This document shows, piece by piece, positions 1 through 7,324 of a stretch of DNA of 64,000 nt. Source of the stretch: Flavobacterium sp. TR2 (GTDB taxonomy: Bacteria > Bacteroidota > Bacteroidia > Flavobacteriales > Flavobacteriaceae); contig NZ_CP104307.1 in assembly GCF_025252405.1 (NCBI RefSeq), positions 1,116,001-1,180,000 of the forward strand, given 5' to 3'. Under the pieces are notes generated by a model. It was given only the letters and a program-made list of their open reading frames with translations, made no database searches and was not told the origin of the DNA. The translations under genes were made by a program, and so were the position numbers. Every line of letters begins with the position of its first letter. Position 1 is the stretch's first letter.

Positions 1-909
1 GAAGTGATAAGAAAAGGAATTGATTTGGAGTTTGAAACAGAAGTTCTGGAAGTTTCTTTTGAAGGAAAAAAATCGAAAACTATTGTAAAAGATGCGGCCG
101 GAAACCTAAAAGAAATTCACGCCAATTTTATTATTGATTCTAGCGGATACGGACGCGTTTTGCCAAGACTTTTAGATTTGGACACACCTTCAAAATTAGA
201 TCCGCATTCTTCTATTTTTACCCATGTTAAAGACATTAATAGAGAAGAAGGCGTGGAGGGAACTCAAATTTCTTTTGATATTCTGGAAACTGAAGTTTGG
301 CTTTGGGTAATTCCGTTTTCTAACGGAAATACAAGTTTGGGTGTTGTTGGCCCGACAGATTTTATCAATTCTCTTTCTGAAAATAAAGATAATGCTGAGG
401 CTTTGCGAAATGCCATTCAAAAATCAGATTATTATATTAAAAGATTTGCAGGAACAGAATTTTTGTTTGAGCCAGTTAAATTAGAAAATTACTCAAGAGC
501 TGTAAAAAGAATGTACGGTGACGGTTTTGCCTTAACAGGAAACAGTTCAGAATTCTTAGATCCAGTTTTCTCTTCTGGAGTTGCGTTTGCAACAGAATCG
601 GGAATGCTGGCGGCAAAATTATATTTGAAAGAATCACAAGGAATTCCGGTAGATTGGGAAGTGGAATTTACACAATACATGAAACGCGGAATTGCTGTTT
701 TTACGACTTATGTTCAAGAATGGTACACAGGAAATCTGCAGACATTATTCTTCCATCAGCCGGAAAATCCAGAAGTAAAAGAAAAAATATGTGCCGTTTT
801 AGCAGGTTATGTGTGGAACGAAGAAAATTCGTTTGTCAAGAAACACGATCACGTAATTGCCAATATGGCCTATTTACTGAATATGCAAAAAGAACAAAGC
901 CCTGAATAA
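1..909 (+). CDS. FAD-dependent tryptophan-halogenase-like oxidoreductase (5' truncated by window)
   Basis: The frame is open from base 1, so the N-terminal FAD Rossmann motif lies upstream; a GTG at 4 is only the first start-like codon. What remains is the substrate half and C-terminus of a flavin-dependent halogenase / geranylgeranyl-reductase-type oxidoreductase. A DSSGYG motif is at about residue 45 of the visible part, and the hallmark GDGFALTGNSSEFLDPVFSSG, which binds flavin in this superfamily, is at about 172-192. In flavobacteria such genes often sit in flexirubin or aryl-polyene pigment clusters, but no other such gene is visible here, so the substrate is unknown. Family call is fairly sure; halogenation is not. 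A terminator hairpin overlaps the stop codon. Confidence 0.75.
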   Translation, partial: EVIRKGIDLEFETEVLEVSFEGKKSKTIVKDAAGNLKEIHANFIIDSSGYGRVLPRLLDLDTPSKLDPHSSIFTHVKDINREEGVEGTQISFDILETEVWLWVIPFSNGNTSLGVVGPTDFINSLSENKDNAEALRNAIQKSDYYIKRFAGTEFLFEPVKLENYSRAVKRMYGDGFALTGNSSEFLDPVFSSGVAFATESGMLAAKLYLKESQGIPVDWEVEFTQYMKRGIAVFTTYVQEWYTGNLQTLFFHQPENPEVKEKICAVLAGYVWNEENSFVKKHDHVIANMAYLLNMQKEQSPE

Positions 910-922
910 TCAGGGCTTTGTT
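897..922 (+). terminator. Hairpin terminator overlapping the stop codon
   Basis: A 9-bp perfect stem (AAGCCCTGA / TCAGGGCTT, 897-905 and 910-918) with the TAA stop in its loop is followed by a short T-rich tract. It ends transcription of the oxidoreductase gene. Confidence 0.6.
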
Positions 923-934
923 TATTTAGAAAAG

Positions 935-1120
935 GATTCATTCCGTAGGAATGTCTGGTCGGTAGAAAAAAAATTGAGTTTCGATAATACGTTCCGTAGG
1001 AACGTTTGATTAATTGATTTGTTTATATCATTTGCGTTAATCAGATGTCCCTACAGGACATAATGCAAAACGAACTATATATTTTTTTCTACCGATCAGA
1101 CATTCCTAACGGAATATTTA
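935..1120. repeat. MITE-like inverted repeat element
   Basis: The sequence at about 939-971 (ATTCCGTAGGAATGTCTGGT...) returns as its reverse complement at about 1084-1117 with only a couple of differences. The inside holds further short palindromes (TTCCGTAGGAACG, TCCCTACAGGACA). There is no ORF. This looks like a non-autonomous palindromic repeat of the type dispersed in flavobacterial genomes. A decayed relative (ATTCCGTAGAAACG...) occurs near 61126. Confidence 0.6.
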
Positions 1121-1125
1121 ATGAA

Positions 1126-1461
1126 TTATAATCCGAATATTTTATCCATTAAAATCCATTTTTGTCCTGGTTTAGCCCAAGGTAAAGCTTGTTGGAATTT
1201 CCACATTAAGTTTTCCCATTCCTGAACTTTTTCGTTTGCTGCGTCGGCTTGGTCTTTCTTTTCGAAAGTAAAATCGGCATCTGCTTCGATGATCATAAAC
1301 AATCGATTTCCTGTGCAGTAAATATCCAGTACTTCAATTCCAGCATTTTGAATGCTTTTTTTAATTTCTGGCCAGACATTTTCATGCAGTTCTTTGTATG
1401 CTGCAATTAAATCAGCATCATCTTTTAAATCTAACGCCAGACAGAATTTTTGTGCTGCCAT
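1126..1461 (-). CDS. L-rhamnose mutarotase family protein (probable L-fucose mutarotase)
   Basis: This 111-aa protein matches the small RhaM/DUF718 mutarotase family (usual length about 105 aa), with the central VWPEIKKSIQNAGI and C-terminal MWKFQQALPWAKPGQKW segments. The family interconverts alpha and beta anomers of 6-deoxyhexoses in the cytoplasm. It is the last gene of a minus-strand cluster with an FAH hydrolase, SDR and UxaA-type dehydratase, which fits the oxidative L-fucose route, so L-fucose is the likelier substrate than rhamnose. It starts 4 bp after the upstream FAH gene ends, so the two are surely co-transcribed. Confidence 0.8.
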   Translation of the reverse strand: MAAQKFCLALDLKDDADLIAAYKELHENVWPEIKKSIQNAGIEVLDIYCTGNRLFMIIEADADFTFEKKDQADAANEKVQEWENLMWKFQQALPWAKPGQKWILMDKIFGL

Positions 1462-1465
1462 AATT

Positions 1466-2323
1466 TTATTTTTGCTGGTAAGCTACGGCAGTCTGCTTGC
1501 TTGTGCCTAAACCTTCAATTCCTAACTCGATTACGTCACCTGCTTTAATATAAATCGGATCTGGCTTAATTCCTAATCCAACTCCCGGAGGTGTTCCTGT
1601 ACTGATTACATCGCCAGGAAGCAATGTCATAAATTGGCTTAAGTAATGTACTAAAAAAGGAATTTTGAAAATCAAGTTTGATGTATTGCTGTTTTGGAAA
1701 GTTTTTCCGTTTACAGTAAGCCACATTTTAAGATTATTTACGTCGCCTACTTCGTCTGGAGTTGCCATGATTGGTCCAAGAGGAGCAAAGGTATCAGAAC
1801 CTTTTCCTTTTGCCCATTGTCCGCCGCGCTCGATTTGAAATGCTCTTTCGCTGTAATCATTTAGAAGGCAGTATCCGGCAATATGGTTTGGAGCATCTTC
1901 TTCAGAAACGTAGCTTGCTTTTTTGCCCACCACAAATGCCAATTCTACTTCCCAATCTGTTTTTTCGCTGTTTTTTGGGATGATCAAATTGTCATTTGGC
2001 CCGCATAAAGAAGTTGTCGATTTAAAGAAAATGATGGGTTCTTCTGGAATTGCAGCACCCGTTTCTTCGCAGTGATCTACATAATTTAATCCGATACAAA
2101 TAATTTTTGAAGGACGTGCCACTGGCGAACCTAAACGTACTGAATCGCTTACCTCTGGTAAAACAGGATTATTTTTTAAGGCTTCTTCTAATTTTGCCAG
2201 ACCGTCATTTTCAAAAAAAGCTTCGTTGTAATCTGTTACAATAGACGAAACATCATATCTTTTATCATTTAGCAGAACACCTGGTTTTTCCTTTCCTTCT
2301 TCTCCGAATCTAATAAGTTTCAT
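1466..2323 (-). CDS. Fumarylacetoacetate hydrolase family protein (probable 2,4-diketo-3-deoxy-L-fuconate hydrolase)
   Basis: A 285-aa member of the FAH family, which cleaves C-C bonds in diketo acids using a divalent metal. The family motifs are present: ICIGLNYVDHCEETG, IIFFKSTTSLCGPND, DWEVELAFVVGK with the metal-binding acidic residues, GKGSDTFAPLGP and STGTPPGVGLG. In the non-phosphorylated L-fucose pathway this enzyme splits 2,4-diketo-3-deoxy-L-fuconate into pyruvate and lactate. Its neighbours (mutarotase, SDR, dehydratase) support that substrate, but the sequence alone does not exclude another acylpyruvate. A perfect 19-bp-arm palindrome separates it from the upstream SDR gene. Confidence 0.8.
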   Translation of the reverse strand: MKLIRFGEEGKEKPGVLLNDKRYDVSSIVTDYNEAFFENDGLAKLEEALKNNPVLPEVSDSVRLGSPVARPSKIICIGLNYVDHCEETGAAIPEEPIIFFKSTTSLCGPNDNLIIPKNSEKTDWEVELAFVVGKKASYVSEEDAPNHIAGYCLLNDYSERAFQIERGGQWAKGKGSDTFAPLGPIMATPDEVGDVNNLKMWLTVNGKTFQNSNTSNLIFKIPFLVHYLSQFMTLLPGDVISTGTPPGVGLGIKPDPIYIKAGDVIELGIEGLGTSKQTAVAYQQK

Positions 2324-2354
2324 ATTTTAATTTTTTTAATAATGTATTTTTTTT

Positions 2355-2409
2355 TAGCCACGAATTCACGAATCAAAATGATTTGTAAAAATTCGTGAAT
2401 TCGTGGCTA
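2355..2409. repeat. Flavobacterial palindromic intergenic repeat
   Basis: Perfect 19-bp inverted arms (TAGCCACGAATTCACGAAT at 2355-2373 and its complement at 2391-2409) flank a 17-base loop. The same palindrome family recurs at 5936-5997, 6104-6167, 6272-6335 and, degenerate, at 22048-22187. Here it lies between two co-directional genes and may act as an RNA-processing or termination signal. Confidence 0.75.
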
Positions 2410-2415
2410 ATTTTT

Positions 2416-3180
2416 TTAGTTATTCAATTTGATAAAACCTCCATCAATTGGGTAATCTGAACCTGTGATGAAAGATGATTCGTCGCTGCATAAGAATAGG
2501 GCTAAAGTGGCGATTTCTTCAGGTTTTCCCATGCGGCCGATTGGTTGTGATTGAGATAATTTTTCGAAAATTTCTTCTTCTTTTCCAGGATAATTCTTAG
2601 CGATAAATCCGTCTACGAAAGGCGTGTGAACTCGCGCAGGAGAAATTGAATTGCATCTGATTTTATCATGCAAATAATCTTTTGCAACCGATAAAGTCAT
2701 GGCCATAACCGCACCTTTTGCAGTAGAATAGGCAAAACGATCTGGAATACCGACCCAGCTTGCAATAGAAGCCAAGTTTAAGATCACTCCTCCGCCAGAA
2801 TTTCTCAATGCGGGAATCGAAGCATGAAGGCAGTTGTAAACTCCTTTTACGTTTACATTCATAATTCGGTCAAAATCAGATTCAGAAGTTGTGTCTACTT
2901 TTCCAACGTGAGCAATTCCAGCGTTGTTAACTAGAATATGAATATTTCCGATTTTCTCAAAAGTCGATTTTACTTGTTCGTGGTTTGAAACATCGCAGGC
3001 GTGAGCAAAAACACTTCCTCCAGCAGATTTAATTTCTTCAACCGTTTCTTTTGCGCTTTCTTCTGTTAATTCTAAAACATGAACTTCTGCACCCTGTTTC
3101 GCAAATAAAACCGAAATCGCTCTTCCAATTCCGCTTCCGCCGCCAGTGATAATTGCTTTTTTATTTTGTAATGAAAACAT
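2416..3180 (-). CDS. SDR family oxidoreductase (probable 2-keto-3-deoxy-L-fuconate dehydrogenase)
   Basis: A 254-aa classical short-chain dehydrogenase. The cofactor motif TGGGSGIG is at residues 12-19, NNAGIAH at about 85-91, the catalytic triad is Ser138, Tyr151 and Lys155 (YSTAK), and the C-terminus reads SFITGSDYPIDGGF. In the L-fucose oxidative pathway such an SDR oxidizes 2-keto-3-deoxy-L-fuconate at C4 with NAD+, giving the substrate of the FAH hydrolase encoded just downstream. Substrate is inferred from the neighbours; SDR membership is certain. Confidence 0.8.
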   Translation of the reverse strand: MFSLQNKKAIITGGGSGIGRAISVLFAKQGAEVHVLELTEESAKETVEEIKSAGGSVFAHACDVSNHEQVKSTFEKIGNIHILVNNAGIAHVGKVDTTSESDFDRIMNVNVKGVYNCLHASIPALRNSGGGVILNLASIASWVGIPDRFAYSTAKGAVMAMTLSVAKDYLHDKIRCNSISPARVHTPFVDGFIAKNYPGKEEEIFEKLSQSQPIGRMGKPEEIATLALFLCSDESSFITGSDYPIDGGFIKLNN

Positions 3181-3219
3181 TTTATATGATTTTTTTAAAG
3201 TTATTTTTAATGGAGAGTT

Positions 3220-4875
3220 TTATAAAGATACGCCGCGTTTCCACGGAATAAAATCGTCTTGGTTTAATTGAACCGCTTTCGGAATGATTTCTCCGCTTGC
3301 CGCTTTGATGCAATATTCTAAAATTTCTTCGCCCATTTCTTCAATAGATTTTTCTCCGCTGATAATTGGCCCGCAGTCAATGTCGATAATATCTTTCATT
3401 CTTGTTGCCAAAACTGAGTTTGTTGCTACTTTAATTACCGGACAAACCGGGTTTCCTGTTGGAGTTCCCAATCCGGTTGTAAACAAAATTAGAGTTGCAC
3501 CAGAAGCTGCTTTTCCAGTTGTAGCTTCTACATCATTTCCTGGTGTGCAAACCAGACTTAAGCCTGGCTTTGTAACCAATTCGGTATAATCTAAAACATC
3601 AACAACAGGAGAAGTTCCGCCTTTTTTGGCTGCTCCCGCACTTTTAATTGCATCTGTAATTAAACCGTCTTTAATATTTCCCGGAGAAGGATTCATGTGG
3701 AAACCAGAACCTACTTTATGCGCCAACTCATCGTAAGATTCCATTAAATCGATAAATTTTTTAGCTTTATCTTCAGTAACACATCGGTCGATTAAATTCT
3801 GCTCGGCACCACATAATTCTGGAAATTCGGCCAAAAGAATTTTTCCGCCTAAAGCTACGACTAAATCAGAAGTATAACCTACAGCAGGATTTGCAGAAAC
3901 CCCGCTGAAACCATCGCTTCCGCCACATTTTACACCAATGCATAAATCGCTTAAAGGAGCATCGGTTCTTTCGTATTTGTTGATTTCAATTAAGCCTTCA
4001 AAAGTCTTTTTTATAGCATTTGTAATCAGAACCTCTTCGCTTTCTGTCTGCTGCTGCTCAAAAATAAACAGCGGTTTGTCGAAATCAGGGTTTTGTTTTT
4101 TTACATCATTTACAAAATCTTGAACTTGCAAATGCTGGCATCCTAAACTCAAAAGTGTAATTCCGCCCACGTTTGGGTGATTTGCATAAGAAGCCAGCAA
4201 AGCGCTCAAAGTAGCAGCATCCTGACGCGTTCCGCCACAGCCGCCTTGGTGGTTTAAGAATTTAATTCCGTCTACATTTTCAAAAACGCGTTTGTTTTTT
4301 GGAGTCGGATTCAATTCAATATTAATATCGTTAATGTCATTTCCATTCAAATAACTTTCCAACAATTCGTGCGTAAATTGGTTGTATTTATCCGTCACGG
4401 CATAGCCCAACTGTTTATGCAATGCTTCTTTGATTACGTCAAGATTTCGGTTTTCGCAAAAAACAGTCGGAATAAAAAGCCAGTAATTGGCCGTTCCAAC
4501 ACGTCCATCTTTTCTTTTGTAGCCTTTAAAAGTTCTGTTTTCGAATTTTGAAACATCAGGCGCATTCCATTCGTACGAAGCATTTCGGTAGGCGTAAGGA
4601 TCGGCAGCGTGTTTAAGGTTTTCAGTTGTCATTAAACTTCCTTTTGCCACATCGTTTTGCACTTTTCCAACCAAAACACCGTACATATTTACTTCTTCTC
4701 CCTGCTTCATATCTTGCATATAGAATTTGTGCTTGGCTTTGATGAGGTCTTGCAAAATGTAAGTTTCGTTTTCAAAATGAATCGAATCGCCTTTTTGAAG
4801 ATCGGTTAAGGCAACCAAAACATTGTCATCCGGATGTAGTTTTACAACCAGTTTTTTTGTGTTATTCTCAGACAT
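3220..4875 (-). CDS. UxaA/altronate dehydratase family enzyme (probable sugar-acid dehydratase)
   Basis: A 551-aa protein with the layout of altronate/galactarate dehydratases: an N-terminal SAF-like domain (about 1-95) and the long UxaA catalytic part, with HQGGCGGTRQDA at about 210-220 and the Cys/Gly-rich GVKCGGSDGFSGVSANPAVG. These are Fe-dependent enzymes that dehydrate aldonic or uronic acids to 2-keto-3-deoxy acids. In this cluster it takes the place of an enolase-type L-fuconate dehydratase, so L-fuconate is a sensible guess; altronate cannot be excluded. It is the first gene of the minus-strand operon and diverges from the AraC regulator. Confidence 0.8.
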   Translation of the reverse strand: MSENNTKKLVVKLHPDDNVLVALTDLQKGDSIHFENETYILQDLIKAKHKFYMQDMKQGEEVNMYGVLVGKVQNDVAKGSLMTTENLKHAADPYAYRNASYEWNAPDVSKFENRTFKGYKRKDGRVGTANYWLFIPTVFCENRNLDVIKEALHKQLGYAVTDKYNQFTHELLESYLNGNDINDINIELNPTPKNKRVFENVDGIKFLNHQGGCGGTRQDAATLSALLASYANHPNVGGITLLSLGCQHLQVQDFVNDVKKQNPDFDKPLFIFEQQQTESEEVLITNAIKKTFEGLIEINKYERTDAPLSDLCIGVKCGGSDGFSGVSANPAVGYTSDLVVALGGKILLAEFPELCGAEQNLIDRCVTEDKAKKFIDLMESYDELAHKVGSGFHMNPSPGNIKDGLITDAIKSAGAAKKGGTSPVVDVLDYTELVTKPGLSLVCTPGNDVEATTGKAASGATLILFTTGLGTPTGNPVCPVIKVATNSVLATRMKDIIDIDCGPIISGEKSIEEMGEEILEYCIKAASGEIIPKAVQLNQDDFIPWKRGVSL

Positions 4876-5048
4876 TGTGTTGTTGTTTTTTTTCTTTTTT
4901 TGATGTTGCTGCTTTCGTTTTTGGAATCAATTTAACTCTTTGATTTTCTATAGAATTCGGGCAGTGAACGAAAAATAAAATTAGTTTTTTTACTCATTCG
5001 TCATTAGTCTAATATTATCCTTATCTAATCTTTAATTATCTTTGTTGC

Positions 5049-5918
5049 ATGAAATTGGAACAAACCAAAATAGCGTCATATCTCAATACGAAAGTTTCGG
5101 TGCTCAATCGTGTCGAACCTTTTTTTCAGGCGCCGTTTCATTCGCATCCAGAACTAGAATTGGTTTATGTTAAGGAGAGTTTTGGCAAGCGAATTATTGG
5201 AAATTCTGTAATGCCGTTTGAACCCGGAGATATGGTTTTTTTAGGTGCTGATATTCCTCATGTTTGGCTGAATGATGAAAAATATTATCAGGGAATTGAG
5301 GATTTAAGAGCGAACTCGATTGTGGTATATTTTCATAAAGACATTTTCGGACCGACTTTTTACGAATTAAAAGAAACCCAAAAAATAAACGAACTTTTTG
5401 TACAGGCGGGAAAGGGCATTTCGATTATCGGAAAAACCAATAAACAGATTGCAAAAAAGCTTGAGAAATTAATTTTTAAAAAAGACTTCGAAGTAATTGT
5501 CGGCCTGTTTGAAATTTTGTCTATGCTTTCAGAGAGTCAGGACAAGATTTACATCAATGACGAAATTTATTCGCTGATGCAGAAAGATTCAAAAGTAGAC
5601 CGTCTTTCTGAAGTTTTTCAGTACGTCAATAAAAATTACAAAAAGAATATTTCCTTAGAAGAAATTGCCGCTGTCGCGAATATGACTCGGACTTCTTTCT
5701 GCAGAATGTTTAGACTGAAAACGAAGAAAAACTTTGTCGATTATCTGCACGAAATTAGAATTTCGAATGCCTGCAAATTATTACTGGAAACGGATAAAAG
5801 TATGTCTGAAATCGCGTATGAATGCGGGTATAAAACAGCTTCGAATTTTAATAAACTTTTCAAAAAAGTTAAAGGAATTACGCCTTCTGATTTTAAAAAT
5901 AATGCGAAGGTGAATTAA
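5049..5918 (+). CDS. AraC family transcriptional regulator
   Basis: A 289-aa regulator with an N-terminal cupin sensor (PFHSHPELELVYV, then MPFEPGDMVFLGADIPHVW) and a C-terminal double helix-turn-helix (about 185-285: ISLEEIAAVANMTRTSFCRMF, then MSEIAYECGYKTASNFNKLFKK). It is divergent from the dehydratase gene across 173 bp, so it probably controls the deoxysugar operon. A TATCTTTG box at 5037-5044 ends only 4 bases before the ATG, so the message would be nearly leaderless or the box is coincidental. The inducer is not readable from sequence. Confidence 0.85.
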   Translation: MKLEQTKIASYLNTKVSVLNRVEPFFQAPFHSHPELELVYVKESFGKRIIGNSVMPFEPGDMVFLGADIPHVWLNDEKYYQGIEDLRANSIVVYFHKDIFGPTFYELKETQKINELFVQAGKGISIIGKTNKQIAKKLEKLIFKKDFEVIVGLFEILSMLSESQDKIYINDEIYSLMQKDSKVDRLSEVFQYVNKNYKKNISLEEIAAVANMTRTSFCRMFRLKTKKNFVDYLHEIRISNACKLLLETDKSMSEIAYECGYKTASNFNKLFKKVKGITPSDFKNNAKVN

Positions 5919-5930
5919 TTTTTGCATAAA

Positions 5931-6335
5931 AAAAATAGCCACGAATTCACGAATTATTTTTTGACAATCTTTGGGAATAAATTTGTGAATTTGTGGCAAA
6001 AAAATTAAAAGATCGATAACCGCCATCAACATAAATAATCTGTCCAGTAGTTAAAAGATTAAAGATTTAAATTAAATCTGCCAAATCTGCGTGAAACAAA
6101 AAATAGCTACAAATTCACGAATTATTTTTTGATAATCTTTTGGAATGAATTAGTGAATTCGTGGCTAAAAAATTAAAAGATCGATAACCGCCATCAACAT
6201 AAATAATCTGTCCAGTAGTTAAAAGATTAAAGATTTAAATTAAATCTGCCAAATCTGCGTGAAACAAAAAATAGCTACAAATTCACGAATTATTTTTTGA
6301 CAATCTTTTGGAATGAATTAGTGAATTCGTGGCTA
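5931..6335. repeat. 168-bp tandem repeat with palindromes and captured SDR-gene 3' fragments
   Basis: The 426-base gap between the AraC and SDR genes is a tandem array with an exact 168-base period. Palindromes of the CCACGAATTCACG family start at 5936, 6104 and 6272. After the first two lies a near-identical fragment (about 6010-6051 and 6178-6219) matching the 3' end of the adjacent SDR gene (6369-6404), encoding a TGQIIYVDGGY-like end but continuing as RSF. An AAATCTGCCAAATCTGCGTG stretch completes each unit. There is no intact gene here. Confidence 0.8.
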
Positions 6336-6344
6336 AAAAAAAAA

Positions 6345-7124
6345 TTAAATAGATCGGTCTAAATGAGTATAACCGCCATCAACGTAAATAATCTGTCCAG
6401 TAGTATGGCTTGATTTTTCAGACAATAAGAAAACTACCATATTGGCGATTTCTTCAGCTGTTGTCATTCGATTTTCTAATGGAATATTTTTAGTGATTGC
6501 CGCTAGTTTTTCTTCTTTATTTTCAAAAGTATTGATCCAAGTTTCGTAAAGCGGGGTATAACATTCTGCTACAATTACGGCGTTTACACGAATGCTGTAT
6601 TTTAGCAATTCAACAGCCCACTCTCTGGTTAAAGCATTTCTTCCACCGTTTGAAGCGGCATAAGCAGAAGTTCCGCCTTGACCTGTTTCGGCAGTTTTAG
6701 AACCAATGTTTACGATTGCTCCTTTCGATTCTTTCAAGTACGGAAGAGCGTGCTGTGCCATTAAATAATAATGCACTAAATTTTTGTGGAGAGAAGCGGT
6801 AAAGTCTTCATAATTTCCGTTTTCTAATCCAACGCCGTCGTTAACGCCGGCATTATTTACAAGTCCGTCAATACGGCCAAATTTTGCGATAACGGCTTCA
6901 ACGGCTTTTTTGCAGTCTTCAGGTTTTGTCAAATCGGCGGCAACTTGATGCGCTTCTTTTCCAATGGCTTTTAACTCTTCTACGGCTTTGATGTTATCAT
7001 TTTCGTTACGTCCAACGATAAACGGAATTGCATTTTCTTCGGCTAAAACCTTAACGATTCCTAAACCGATTCCTTTTGCGCCACCTGTAACGATAATGAT
7101 TTTTTGGGTTAATGATAACTGCAT
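6345..7124 (-). CDS. SDR family oxidoreductase, L-fucose dehydrogenase-like
   Basis: A 259-aa SDR. TGGAKGIG is at 13-20, NNAGVND at about 90, Ser142 and Tyr155 are present. The C-terminal half (YTPLYETWINTFENKEEKL, then SSHTTGQIIYVDGGYTHLDR) resembles bacterial L-fucose dehydrogenases, which oxidize L-fucose to the lactone. The usual catalytic Lys four residues after Tyr155 is Asn159 (codon AAC, motif YAASNGG); this may mean altered catalysis or a divergent subfamily. It would supply the first oxidation of the nearby pathway. A lactonase is not seen in the window. Confidence 0.75.
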   Translation of the reverse strand: MQLSLTQKIIIVTGGAKGIGLGIVKVLAEENAIPFIVGRNENDNIKAVEELKAIGKEAHQVAADLTKPEDCKKAVEAVIAKFGRIDGLVNNAGVNDGVGLENGNYEDFTASLHKNLVHYYLMAQHALPYLKESKGAIVNIGSKTAETGQGGTSAYAASNGGRNALTREWAVELLKYSIRVNAVIVAECYTPLYETWINTFENKEEKLAAITKNIPLENRMTTAEEIANMVVFLLSEKSSHTTGQIIYVDGGYTHLDRSI

Positions 7125-7260
7125 GGTATTTGTGTATTATAATTTAAAAATCTTGTTTTATGAATAAGGTTGTCACCCTGACAAAATCAAATTATGAAAA
7201 TCATTCTTTAATCCTTTTCATGTGAGGCTATTTTTATGCAATAGCAACTTTTTTTAAAAA

Positions 7261-7300
7261 TTTACAGCTGTTGTTCATGACAAACAACAGCTGTAAAAAT
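7261..7300 (-). terminator. Strong hairpin terminator downstream of the symporter gene
   Basis: Perfect 15-bp arms (7261-7275 and 7283-7297, TTTACAGCTGTTGTT and complement) with T-rich flanks on both sides. It ends the galactose/symporter operon on the minus strand and may also act on the other strand. Confidence 0.75.
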
Positions 7301-7324
7301 AGAGAGAATAGAACTGATAATTTA

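Noticed and set aside
6010..6219. Extra SDR genes or pseudogenes
   Set aside because: Only about 40 bases of the SDR 3' end are present in each unit, so they are captured fragments in a repeat, not genes.
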